Source: Myotis daubentonii (Eukaryota; Chordata; Mammalia; Chiroptera; Vespertilionidae). Taken from it: DNA of 64,000 nucleotides. Below the pieces are notes generated by a model. The model was not told the origin of the DNA. It made no database searches and saw only the letters and a list, made by a program, of their open reading frames with translations. The stretch is from the NCBI RefSeq assembly GCF_963259705.1, contig NC_081844.1, positions 104,000,671 through 104,064,670 of the forward strand, read 5' to 3'. Shown here piece by piece: positions 46,764-57,197 of the stretch (positions are counted from its first letter, which is position 1; the number at the start of each line of letters is the position of its first letter). Position numbers and translations under genes: made by a program.

Positions 46764-48423
46764 ATTTACTTTTGGAGGCATGTCTGTGAGCTAAACACAA
46801 TCTCATCATTAATATTCCCAAAAACCCCACTGTCAGTAACAATCGAAGACATTTCTTCTGCAAAAAGTATGTGTGTGTGGCGGGGAGAAGCAATCAATAC
46901 TTCTGGTTTGAAGGCTTCTGCTTATGAACGATGTTTCTGTAAGGCATCCTTAGCTAGTGCTTCCATCACAGAGCTATGAGCTATGGGGCATCATAGTGAA
47001 AGGGCCCCTGGTGATAACCTATAGAGTCCTTTCAAAGACAACGATGTCTTGACGTTACCCAGGAGCTGCCCGGCTTCCTAGTTTAGTGCTTTCTCTCTAC
47101 ACCCTCTCCCCCCTCCCCACAACACCATTACCTGACACTCCAGTTCTACTGATTTCTCAGAGAATTCTAGAGCTGCACATGAGACACCCTAGGCTACTCC
47201 CTCTGCTTACCACTGAGCTGAGAGTGGGCAGTTGACCAGCTTGGCCCCAGACTGCCCTGCAGGCGATGCTGCTTCTAAATCCTGCCTCCCTGGGGCCCAG
47301 GTTTAGGTGCCCCCAGATAGGAGGGTGTTCTGAAATAGACATCAAAGTGAAGGCTGTCGCAGGATCACTGGGAGCCCAATCAGTTATTACACGCTTTGAC
47401 TACACAAGTCAAGGTCTCAGACCACACTCTCAAGGGGAGAACCTGGAATAGCTATTTGGCAGTTCTGTCATTATTGCAACCCTGAAATTAAAACAAGGCC
47501 CCCCCAGGCTCTGGGGTCAGAAAAGCTATTTCTGGAACATGCAGGTGCATCAAAGCCGTAGGCTCCCATAACCCAGCATCCTCCTGGCTCATCACAGCTT
47601 TACTCTGACTTGAGGGAAGAACTCCGGGAGCCATTCAGTTCCATTATTGCATGCTTACTGGATAGCTCATGCTCTCTCTATTAAGCTACATCAGTTTCCC
47701 CCAAATAACAAAGGAGAAACCATACAAAGAGATGTAGATTGGAAAGAGGGTGAAAGAATTTGGCCATCTTCCACCAAGAGGACAGTCACATGGTCATGGT
47801 GCGTCTTTCTTTAGGCCCCTGGTGACACCATCACCACCCCCTGGAACAATGAAGATGGCCTACATCCCATTTGCACAGGGGCGGGAGGGTGTTACTTAGC
47901 TGAGGTCTTTCATTGGTCAGGGTCTACTGGTGACATTTCAAAGTCAAATATTCTTCCCCTAACCCTTTCTATCCCTAGGACATAAGCACATATAAGGCCC
48001 CCAAAAAACTGGTCCTTCTGAAGAATCTGTGAGCTTCACCCATCCCTACAAAAGCAATTTCTAAAATCTGAACGTGAGAATGAAGAATCTTGCTACATTT
48101 AGACTGGGAAATAATTCCCCTTTGTAATAGTATATGGTGGTTAGAAAGATGGCCAAAATGATTAACTTGAATCCAGAGATGGGGGTGGGGGAAAGGGGAG
48201 GGAGAGGGAGAAGGGGAGGGAGAGAGAGAGAGAAGCAGAGCTGCTGGTCACTGCATGAATAAAAAAACAGGCATATCTGGGCAAGTAATTAGAAAAGGCT
48301 CCCTTCCTCTGGGAAGACACAGTCCAGGGATGGTTTGGCAAGTGGATCAAGAGATAAATGGAGACCCACTCATCCCTTCTAAACCAGAGCCGGCACAGTG
48401 CCAACCTAGCCCACTGCCTAGAG
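46764..48423. other. unannotated sequence
   Basis: A GGGAGA purine tract lies at 48181-48234. Otherwise unique, with no exon or repeat family recognised. Confidence 0.5.
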
Positions 48424-48709
48424 CAGCGACTTTCAGTCCTATTCATCTCATGGCACACAGGAACTAGTAGTTACCAATGTTCTGTGGCACCCCAAAAATA
48501 TATTTTTGGACGATCTGAGAAAAAATAGGTATAATTTTAATTCATGCAGACTGGATGGCTACTGTCGTGGCTGTTTTCATTTATTTTTACTTGGCAATTC
48601 AGGGGAAAAGAGGTCAGTGCCCCTGACTAAGTGGTCAGGTGTTGAATGTTTTAAAAATTCTTGCGCCGCACCAGTGTGCTGGCCACGGCACACCAATTGA
48701 ACACCGCTG
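48424..48709 (+). mobile_element. bat-type non-autonomous hAT transposon
   Basis: A 286-bp element. It starts 'cagcgactttcagtcctatt' and 'catctcatggcacacaggaa', and ends 'ggccacggcacaccaattga' and 'acaccgctg'. An 8-bp target duplication with one mismatch flanks it (gcctagag 48416-48423, gtctagag 48710-48717). No transposase. Distinct from SPIN in sequence; exact subfamily not assigned. Confidence 0.85.
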
Positions 48710-49385
48710 GTCTAGAGCAACCCTAGAGAAAAATATAAATGGGTTGGATACCTGGCTATAGGTAGAGGTTGCTAGAACTAGAGTGATCAAAAGTCATTAG
48801 GGAAGGAAAAGGTTTAGAAAACAGAAAAACCTCCAAGGAGAAATAATCACCAGTAACATTACTTTGAGAAATGATGGCCATTTAAACCTCTGGTGCAGTT
48901 TCCCATTCTTCTCTCCACATAGAGAGAGAATTCCACTGTGGCAATGTACTGCACCTACTGTTTTATGGCCTTTGCTGTTTGCTTATTATTTCCTGCCTAT
49001 CTTTGCATGCGAGCTAAAATACACCCCCAGCATTACTTGCAACAGCATTGCAGCATTCTCTGGAACTGTAACGCGTTTGACCAAGCCTACGGTGGGAACT
49101 ACAGGTTAACTAGGTTTCTCCCTGCCTGTCTCCGCCATCTGCTTGCCGTGAAAAGCCATCTGGCTGGAAACAGAAGCAAAGGGAACACCCAGCCTTGAAG
49201 TCAGAAATGTGCTATGACTGGTTACCAGTGTAGGGTGGGAAACGTTCTTCTTTGAAGAAGGTATCAGGGCAAGCTAAGTCCTTGCACCTTGTTCCGGACT
49301 TGCAGAGAAGGTTTACTTCCCCTCCCACTGGTCACTCCGCCTCCACCATTAGGCACATTCCTGGCTTCCACACTCACAGAGCCAG
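48710..49385. other. unannotated sequence
   Basis: No repeat family or exon recognised. A frame at 48938-49198 is cysteine-containing but has no zinc-finger spacing. Confidence 0.45.
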
Positions 49386-50060
49386 ATGCCATTGCTGGAG
49401 TCTGTTGACAAGTGGCAGCTGGCTGAAACGGAGACAGCTTGTTCTGCAGCCCCTCCCTGCAGAGCGTCCCCCTCCACCACCGTGTTTTCCCCAAAGCAGA
49501 GAGAGGACGGATCAGAACGTGACTTCCATTTATGCCTGGGCACCATCGAATTCCTACCAACAAATGCATTCCTTCCATACCTGTCCATCAGCTTGCGAGG
49601 AACAGGGCTGGGGTACGGAGGCTCATATTTCCTGAGCAAAGTTCTTTATCTTTCCTCAGGCAGAGATGAAGCCAGCTTGCTAAGAGATGAAATACCCTTC
49701 TGGCCTGGCTGTTGGAAGAGCATGTCAACTGGTGTCCCGGAGTTCACACTCCTCAGGGACTGTATTTTGGAACGCTTGCGTTTGAGCGCATCTCACAACA
49801 ACACATTTGCATTAGGCCCACAGGAAGAAGGGGCCCCATGGAATTATAGCGGGACACACTATGTTTACCGTAGGAAGATGGTAGCAGAGGCCATGCTAGA
49901 TTCCAGTTCTCCAGTGGTACACAATTTGACGTTAAAGGACTTTGTAGGAATATTTTCTCATGCAAAAACCCATGATAAATTTTTATTAAAAAAATTGGGG
50001 GCATCCTATTTATGTTCTGAAGTGAATTGTTTACTGCCCCAAACAATTAAAAAGCAATAG
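49386..50060 (+). other. longest open frame (224 codons), probably not a gene
   Basis: An ATG-to-TAG frame of 675 bp, the longest in the window. The predicted protein has no domain, signal peptide, membrane segment or internal repeat that I recognise. The AT-rich right half (from about 49780) carries 'cacatttgcattaggcccac' (octamer ATTTGCAT) and reads like non-coding conserved sequence. A chance opening is the best explanation; a lineage-specific gene is not excluded. Confidence 0.2.
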
Positions 50061-51609
50061 TATCCAAACAAAGAAGAGAGAGACAGAAAGAAGGAGAGCA
50101 GGAGTGGGCGAGAGGAAGAGGAAGGGGAAAGAGGGAGAGGGAGGGATGCAAGACCTCGTCCAGGGAACACCAGAATGTGGCTAAACGCAAAATATTTACT
50201 GGTTCTTAGAGCCTCATCCCTCCTTCATCACCAATGAGCACAATATGTTAACAGAAGAAAAACAACCATGATTTAGAGCCAAGGAACTTTAGTGTGGACG
50301 TTATTAAAAGCACAGCCTGGGCTGGGATGACCCTCGCAGATGACATCATGGCTGACACAGGGCACTGCCTTTCACAAGCAACCATGGCAGCTCTGCCCAC
50401 ACACAGGCTCTGCTTGGCACGGTGATATCAGCCACTGAGGTGTGGGGCAGGGGGCAGAGTGGAGCTGGGTGAGCCTGCATCTGGAGCTCTCCTCTAACCA
50501 GGTGGGAGCGAGGCCCCGAGGAGTCAGGGACCCCAGGTGACAGAGGAGGCAGCATTTGTGGAGGTGGGTCAGATGGGGAGTGCCTCAGGTCTTGTCCTTG
50601 GTTGGCCAGATTTTCTGCCCAACTTACCCAAACGACCCCATGATCCATTAGTCAGTCTTTACTGAAGTCCACTGGGAGTCGTCAGGACTTCACGATCCAC
50701 ATAATTACAATGAAATGTCTGCACTGACGTCAACCATTCAAGTGATTTAGACAAAATGTTCCCCAGACAAGTGGCCATGGCTGCATCCTCAGAGCTGGTC
50801 TGTTGCTCCTGCTGACCCCAGTGGCAGGCTGCTCAGAGGCACACATTTGTTCCTCTAAACCTTCTGGAAAACCATTTCAAGATGGTGCTTCTCACACACC
50901 ATCATTATCAAAATAAAGAGGGTAAGATGACCAATGAGGAAGATGGGAAGGGGTAGAGTCATAAATCAGGGACTCCAAGGCAGAGAACAGAAAAACAGGC
51001 ACTTTCCATGAAACCCTTGGAGACACACTCCAGACTGCATCTTCCCTTCTGATCAGAAATCCAAGTGTGTGTCAGTTCTTAAGGACGGCAGTAGCAGCGA
51101 GGCCCATGAGCATCTGCTGCCTAACCACATGGCTTGCCCACGCACAGAGAAAATGCTTTAGTTTTGTCTCCTGGGCTCAAATCAAATCTCCCTCAAATCG
51201 AATGTGGAATGGCCAACTTTCTCTAAAATCAGAACAGCTTAGTTAGAGAAACAAAACTGGAGGTAGACAGTTGGCATTAAACCATCAAGCTGCTGGTGAA
51301 AAAAGATGGTATCCAAAGGGGTTATCTAACTCTCTTCTCAACCAATCAGGGTCTTCCCAAACCAGATGCTGTTCTGGACATGAGAGTAGGAGCTCTGGTT
51401 TTGCTTAGCATCTTATTCTCAGCATCTGGTAGAATGCCTAACACCTACGCGTATGTGAGTGAAGGAATGAATGCGTGAATAAATGAATAAATCAGTAAAG
51501 CAGAAGTTCGTTGTTGTGGCCAAGTCAAAGTGTAAGTCCAGAGAGCAAGCAGTGACATTGGACAAAGCTAGAAAATTACTAGTGTTTGATAAAATGGATT
51601 CCCCCTCTA
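50061..51609. other. unannotated sequence
   Basis: Starts with a GA-rich purine tract (50066-50147). 50690-50770 contains 'gtctgcactgacgtcaacca' with a CRE word. No exon or repeat family recognised. Confidence 0.45.
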
Positions 51610-52000
51610 CCCCAAAATGTATCAAAAGCCTTAAAATTGTTTTATAATCCTTGATCCAATAACTCCACTTCTAGATTTTATTTTATAGAAATAATCTAAC
51701 ATATAAGGAGAGGAGAGCTCTACTTTCAAAATATTTCTCTCAGCATTAAAAATTAACAAAATGTATCACAGAATGATTAAATGACCTAAAAGATTATTTA
51801 GGTGAGAAACTATTATGTATTTATTTAAGAGTTACTTAAAAAACAAGTAAAATCCTTATGATGGTGTTACATAAAAAGTATTTAAAAGTATATAATGTAT
51901 TCTGAAAAAATCATAAAGATTTTTGAATCTATATGAAGGAAACAGGAAAAATATAAGTCATAATTGACTCTGGGAAGTGAATCATGGATAATTATTTATA
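51610..52000 (+). mobile_element. old L1 3' fragment, left part
   Basis: AT-rich L1M/HAL1-like 3' sequence ('aataactccacttctagatt', 'ttatagaaataatctaacat', 'aatgtattctgaaaaaatca', 'attgactctgggaagtgaat'). It is cut at 52000 by Helitron insertion and appears to resume at 53317. Confidence 0.7.
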
Positions 52001-52344
52001 CTAGAGGCCCGGTGCATGGATTCATGCACTGGTGGGGTCCCTCGGCCTGACCTGTGCCCTCTCGCAATCTGGGACCCCTCAGGGGAAGTTGAACTGCTGG
52101 TTTCAGCCTGATCCCCACAGGCCAGGCTGAGGGACCCCACAGGTGCATGAATCTGTGCACTGGGCCTCTAGTATGCATATAAGATCTTTGGTTAATCTCT
52201 TCCTGCCCTTCCCCCTCTCCACCTTCCCTCTGAGACTCATCAGCCTGTTCCATGTTTCCATGCCCCCTGGTGGTCAATGCACATGATAGCTACCAGTTGA
52301 ACAGTTGAACAGTCAGACGGTCGCTTAGGCTTTTATATATATGT
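52001..52344 (-). mobile_element. HeliBat Helitron with inverted duplicate 3' end
   Basis: On the minus strand the element ends in CTAG at 52001, preceded by the hairpin 'tgcatggattcatgca', and flanked by the expected A at 52000. Its 5' side carries the HeliBat signature 'ggtggtcaatgcacatgata' and 'cttaggcttttatatatat'. Unusually, 52100-52171 repeats the 3' terminus in reverse, ending 'gtgcactgggcctctag' before T, so 52001-52171 is an imperfect palindrome. No Rep/helicase gene. Confidence 0.88.
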
Positions 52345-52475
52345 ACTAGGGGCCCAGTGCACGAAATTCGTGCACTGGGTGTGTGTGGGGGGGAGTGTCC
52401 CTCAGCCCAGCCTGCCCCCTCTCACATACTGGGAGCCCTCAGGCGTAGACCCCCATCACCCTCTGATCACCTGAT

Positions 52476-52860
52476 CGGCCCCTTGCCCAGGCCTGACGCC
52501 TCTGCCAGAGGTGTCAGGCTTGGACAGGGGACCCCCATCTCCCCCCGATCACTGGCTCTGGCCCCCGCCCAGGCCTGAGGCCTCTGGCCCAGGAATCATG
52601 CCTGAGCAGGGGACCCCCATCTCCCTCTGACCGCTTGCTCCACCCCCCGCCCAAGCCTGACGCCTCTGACCCAGGCTTCAGGCCTGGGCAAGGGGACCAT
52701 CATATCCCCCCAATCCCCGGCTCAGCCCCCCGCCCAGGCCTGATGCCTCGGCCAGAGGAGTTGACCCTCATCACCCTCCGATCACCAATCACCGGATCGG
52801 CCCCTTGACCAGGCCTGAGGTGTCCGGCTCGGGCAGCGGGGACCCGCAGCTGCAGTGGCC
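52476..52860. repeat. minisatellite of about 82-bp units inside HeliBat
   Basis: Four to five units share 'cccaggcctgacgcctctg', a 'caggggacccccatctcccc' middle and a 'gatcactggct'-like end. The units are diverged, with variants in the first and last. GC-rich, C-biased on the plus strand. Confidence 0.85.
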
Positions 52861-53014
52861 CCGCGATCGTGGGCTCCGCTTTAGGCCCAGGCAAGGGACC
52901 CCTAGCTCCTGGGACTGCCAGCTTCGACCGTGCCCAGCTCCCATCGCTGGCTCCACCCCTACTTCCTGCTATCACTGGCCAGGGCGGCAAAGGCGCCTGA
53001 TTCTCCAATCATGG

Positions 53015-53067
53015 CTGGGGGGCAGGGCAAAGGTGGCCCCAGGGCCGCCTTTGCCCTGCCCCCCAGC
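53015..53067. repeat. GC-rich inverted repeat inside HeliBat
   Basis: 'ctggggggcagggcaaagg' pairs with 'cctttgccctgccccccag' across a short loop, giving about 23 bp arms with few mismatches. Potential cruciform or RNA hairpin. Confidence 0.85.
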
Positions 53068-53178
53068 TCTTAGCTCCCCCCTGGGTTTCCGATCACTGTC
53101 AGTGGCAGGGGGCTTCTTCCTGCTTTCCCTTTCGCCTCCCTGCATTGTGCCTACATATGCAAATTAACCTCCATCTTG

Positions 53179-53242
53179 TTGGCAGTTAACTGCCAATCTT
53201 AGTTGGCAGTTAACTGCCAATCATAGTTGGCAGTTAATTTGC
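53179..53242. repeat. 24-bp tandem palindromic array in HeliBat 5' region
   Basis: Two and a half copies of a 24-bp unit with the palindrome 'ttggcagttaactgccaa', separated by 'tcttag' and 'tcatag'. Confidence 0.9.
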
Positions 53243-53316
53243 ATATAGCCCTGATTAGCCAATGAAAAGGGTATCGTCGTACGCCAATTACCATTTTTCT
53301 CTTTTATTAGTGTAGA

Positions 53317-53445
53317 TAGATAGATGCTATTTTCTGAAAAATTTCAAATGGGATGGAAATACACATAATTACATGTATGTACATACATGTATTTAAAATA
53401 TATTTAAAAAATAAACTCAAACTAAATTTAAATTTTAAAAAGAAA
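53317..53445 (+). mobile_element. old L1 3' fragment, right part
   Basis: Resumes the L1-like AT-rich sequence split by the two Helitrons ('ttttctgaaaaatttcaaat', then an A-rich end). The match is by composition and position; a direct L1 alignment would confirm it. Confidence 0.55.
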
Positions 53446-54589
53446 GTGCCCCAAACACCACCCTTTTACGAAAACAGCTGGCAATTTACTATGCTCTAAG
53501 AATTGACCCTTTCTGGGTTCTTCCATGTTGTAACCTGATAACACTTCCAGGCAACCATTTGGATATTGTTTCAGAGAGTTCTCTGACCCCTCCATGTTGC
53601 CCATCAACATACAGTGGGGCTGGCAAACGTAATGACAAATTTCTCTAGGTGTCACAGAACCGGGTGGTGGAAGCTCACGCTCATCCCTCTAGGGTTTTTA
53701 TTTAGTCATCAGAAGTAAAGCCTGACATTGGGGAGACACAGATGTTCATGGAAAAAGGCAAAACTAGAGGCGATGGAGCACCATCAAACTGTGGTTATAA
53801 GACACTGGGGTTGGAACTGGACATGGGGGCAGGAGATTATCAGCTCCCGGTAAGCTGTGTGTTCACTGAACCGGCCCTTCTCCATACTCAGCCTCAGGAC
53901 AGCATGCCGCTCCGGTTCCCTGTGTCCTTGCACCCAGGGAGCACCCACCCAGCAGTGCTGCTCTTTCTGATGCGCTGAAACGGCAATTTCTCTTCACTGC
54001 TAGGACCTCCAAACCCTAACTAACTCTCAGGTGAGTTGGTTATGGCTCTCAAATTCTTGATATGACCTCATTTGGACATTTGTGATGAACTAAACTGAAT
54101 CAATACACTAGTTGTCAAGGTCATGTAAAACAAGCAAAGACTAAGCGCTGCCACAGATCATAGGGACTGGGGAGACATGATGACTAAATGCAGGGGGTGC
54201 CCTGGACAGGATCCTGGTCCAGGAGGGTCATTAATAGAAAAACTGGTGACATCCAAATAAAGCCTGGTGTTTCATTAACACCAATACACACATGTCAGCT
54301 CCTTAGCGGTGACAAACGTGCCACAGTGATAACTGTTAACAATGATGTGGATGAAGTGTCTACGGATGGGGGGTATATAGATGCTCTCTGTATTATCTTT
54401 GAAACTTTTCTGTAAACCTGTTACTCCAAAAAATAAACAAATATATCAAGGCCTCCAAAGAGATGGTTTTAAGATAAGAAATGGTCATTGTTATCAGGCT
54501 CACTGAATATTTGGCATATCAGAAATCCTGTTGAAATGGCAGAAAGTGTTAGAATTAGGGTGAGCAGATTTGTTTCAAAACCCCCTGCA
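53446..54589. other. unannotated sequence
   Basis: Unique sequence. An old L1-like tail trace is possible at 54400-54450 ('actccaaaaaataaacaaat'). No exon recognised. Confidence 0.45.
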
Positions 54590-54805
54590 CTTTTCAGTGG
54601 GAGCCTGGGGAAGTCATTAAATTCACAGCACTCCAGTTTCCTCGCCGGTAACATGTGAATAACAAAACCTGTTTGATAGATTTGTTGAAAGTATCTGATG
54701 AAAACATAATGAGGAAGGGAGGTATCGCATTTGCTGCTATATCCCAGGTGCCTAAAACAGGGCCTGGCACAAAGCAGCTGCCTGACAAATGCTTGTTACA
54801 AGAAT
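54590..54805 (+). repeat. MIR SINE
   Basis: 'gcctggggaagtcattaaat', 'ccagtttcctcgccggtaac', 'ctaaaacagggcctggcaca' and 'ctgacaaatgcttgttacaa' in forward MIR order. Confidence 0.85.
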
Positions 54806-54869
54806 GAATATGTGTAAAGAGTTCAAAATGGTATCCCGCTTCAATGTACTGTTGCTATTAGTAGCAACG

Positions 54870-55160
54870 TCAAAACCTTATAAGTCCTATTGAAAACAGC
54901 TTGAAATATGGGGAAAGGATGAATGCATTATAGTGTATGAAAGTGGTACATTACAAAGCAGCTAGAACAAATAAACTGGGCTGAAATGCATCACCACCAT
55001 CAGAGTTAACATCATGATTAACATCATGATGAATGAAAAAGAGTAAGTTACATGACAATATACAGTATGATACTGTTTATGTGAAACTTTTGTAAATATA
55101 CAAAGGTTGCCATATATGGCTTATAGATAGTGAAAAAAATCAACACAGTGGTCATCTCGA
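54870..55160 (+). mobile_element. old L1/HAL1 3' fragment
   Basis: 'agtaagttacatgacaatat', 'acagtatgatactgtttatg' and 'aacttttgtaaatatacaaa' resemble the 3' region of old L1. Diverged. Confidence 0.6.
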
Positions 55161-55435
55161 GGCAATAGCGGGGACTGAGGACAGACAGACCACTGTCCTT
55201 CCCTTCTGAGGCACAGTCAGGTCACAGGAGCAGAGCCTCTGGCTAGCACACAATGCAACCGCTGACAATTCCAAGGTTGAAGTTAGCTGGCCTGTTAGTC
55301 GCATTAATTATCTGCTACTATGTTATTTAGTTGCTAAGAAACACACAAAGAAGCACATATTAAAACGGCATACTTTAGAAAAATCAGCCATGGGAAGAAA
55401 TACTGGCTTTAAATTGCATGCTTGCAATTGGTTGG

Positions 55436-55633
55436 CACTGTGGTTTTCAAGGTGGGGGGTTCCTGGGCTGGCAGCATCAAGGTCACCTGGGAACTTGATA
55501 AAAATGCAAATTCCCAGGCCCCACCCCTGACCCACCGAATTCTGAACTCTGGGGGCGGGGCCCAGCAATAGGTATTTTCTCAGGTCCTGCAGGTGATTCT
55601 AATACTTATTCCACAGGAGAACCCCTGGATTAG
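55436..55633 (+). mobile_element. MER5A-like hAT element
   Basis: 'cactgtggttttcaaggtgg', 'atcaaggtcacctgggaact', 'aaaatgcaaattcccaggcc', 'gggcggggcccagcaatagg' and 'tgcaggtgattctaatactt' give a near-complete MER5A layout with its internal palindrome. Confidence 0.88.
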
Positions 55634-55898
55634 CGGAGTCTGCAGAGAAGGGTTCCTGTCCTGCTGAGCCTTCATTAAGTCCCTTTATGTTTGACTTTGT
55701 TTCTTTACCTCTTTTTTCCTAGATGATTGTTATTTTATGCATTAATAAGGACATTAAATAGAACTTATGGTACACCAGATAGTTGTATTCCTATGCTACT
55801 GATCTGTACAAAACCAAAATAAATAAAATCACGTTTGCCATTAAAATAAACCTGATAGCCATAGTTGAGGTTAAATTAGTATTAATGTATATTTTATA

Positions 55899-56377
55899 CT
55901 AGTGTCCCAGTGCACGGATTCGTGCACATTGAAAGGAAATTAATTAGAATAAATATTTTAATATTGCTATTCGTCCTTTCTCTATAATAGAAGTGTCAAC
56001 CAAATTCACGATTGACAATGACAGATCAAAACACACGCGTGTGTCTGGTGAGAGCTTTATATGTATTATGCATGCCCGAGTCAACTTAGCCTTTTATTTG
56101 TTCGTTTGTTTGTTTTTTAATCCTCACCCAAGGATATTTTTTCATTGATTTTAGAGAGTGGAAGAGAGAGGGAGAGACAGAAACATCGATGGGAGAAAAA
56201 CACATTGATTGGTTGCCTCCTGCACACACCCTGGACAGGGCCTGGGCTGGGGAGGAGCCTGCAACCGAGGTACATGCCCTTGACCGGAATAGAACCTGGG
56301 ACCCTTTGGTCCACAGGCCGACACTCTATCTATTGAGTCAAACCAGCCAGGGCAACTTAGCCTTTTATATATATAGA
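55899..56377 (-). mobile_element. HeliBat Helitron, interrupted by Ves
   Basis: On the minus strand it starts 'tctatatatataaaaggcta' at 56377 and ends CTAG at 55899 with the 'gtgcacgaatccgtgcac' hairpin. Flanks are A (55898) and T (56378), as expected for Helitron insertion. A 255-bp Ves sits inside, so the Helitron itself is only about 210 bp. Non-coding. Confidence 0.92.
56098..56352 (-). mobile_element. Ves SINE inside HeliBat
   Basis: Reverse Ves with tail 'ttgttcgtttgtttgttttt', then 'ttcattgattttagagagtg', 'ggttgcctcctgcacacacc', 'acatgcccttgaccggaata', 'gaacctgggaccctttggtc' and head 'aaaccagccagggc'. A perfect 16-bp target duplication caacttagccttttat occurs at 56082-56097 and 56353-56368, made of Helitron 5' sequence. 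Post-dates the HeliBat. Confidence 0.97.
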
Positions 56378-56639
56378 TAAACTTGATTAATTAGATTTGC
56401 TTTCTGATTTAGCTAACCTTTTTCCAGCCCAGTGAAGCACCCCAACTTCTCTTTCAGGTAATTGTCAGCAACACAGCAGTAAATATCAACACGAAGCAGG
56501 TTATTATTGTAGATTATGCAAGGAGAACAAAGGGTAAAATATTTAACTGCAGCAGTGTTTGACTATATTCTGTGCAGTAAGAAAATCTGAAGTCATTTTC
56601 AAGGTCCACCATTTCTTACTTCTTTTCAGTTGGGTCAAG

Positions 56640-56790
56640 TTTCTAAACTTTCTAAATCTCCATTTTCCGGCTAATGAAAAGAAAATAGGATTCTACTGAG
56701 TCTCCTATCTATCTACTCCAGGACTTCTGTGAAGTTTAAATAAGATGAGGCATGGGAAAATGCTTCATAAACATTTGGTTAAAGTGTGAA
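56640..56790 (+). repeat. MIR SINE fragment
   Basis: 'actttctaaatctccatttt', 'ctgtgaagtttaaataagat' and 'gggaaaatgcttcataaaca' follow the forward MIR 3' half. Confidence 0.65.
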
Positions 56791-56849
56791 ATGTTTGCAC
56801 CTGGCTATAAAGCAAGTCATGTTTCTGGGCTGAAGAAACTACAAGGGGG

Positions 56850-57197
56850 CTAGTTGTCAATGGGGAGAGAAAGCCGGGCGTTGCTACATGATGTCATTAC
56901 CCAGCACCCACAGCCACCATTTCCGGGCTGGGCTGTGGGCCGCATTTTGTGCCATGGGGTCTTGGCAGCATTGGCTGTGATTTGGTGGGGTATTGGTCTG
57001 GGGTGGTGGTGGGGCCTGTGTCCCACTTGGGGAAAGCTGAGTGTTGGTTTGTCAGTGCCAGGTCAGTACTGCTGTTTATTTTTAAATGGCCAGTGTGCGC
57101 CATGGCAGCTCCTGCGTTGAGCGTCGGCCCCCTGATGGTCAGTGTGCATCATAGCAACTGTCAGATGGACAGACACTTAGCCTTTCATATATAGAGA
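56850..57197 (-). mobile_element. HeliBat Helitron, 3' end unclear
   Basis: The right border is clear: the minus strand starts 'tctctatatatgaaaggcta' at 57197 next to T, with the internal 'gatggtcagtgtgcatcata' HeliBat block. A CTAG at 56850 could be the 3' end but lacks the canonical hairpin, so the left limit is uncertain (3' end diverged or truncated). Confidence 0.75.

Larger units (their letters stand above)
52346..53316 (-). mobile_element. HeliBat Helitron, 971 bp, non-autonomous
   Basis: On the minus strand it starts 'tctacactaataaaagagaa' (TC end, right border 53316 with A/T flanking) and ends CTAG at 52346 behind the hairpin 'gtgcacgaaatTCGTGCAC'. Internal parts are a palindromic 'ggcagttaactgcc' array, a GC-rich hairpin and an 82-bp minisatellite. 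It abuts the 52001 HeliBat head-to-tail. It lacks coding capacity, so it was mobilised in trans. Confidence 0.94.

Noticed and set aside
52476..52860. CRISPR-like array
   Set aside because: The repeats are diverged 82-bp units without unique spacers, in a mammalian Helitron; CRISPR is not plausible.
52400..53000. CpG island promoter
   Set aside because: The GC-richness comes from HeliBat minisatellite units, not from a gene start.
52805..53167. 120-codon GC-rich frame
   Set aside because: Lies wholly in the non-autonomous HeliBat with palindromes and minisatellite; not Rep/helicase.
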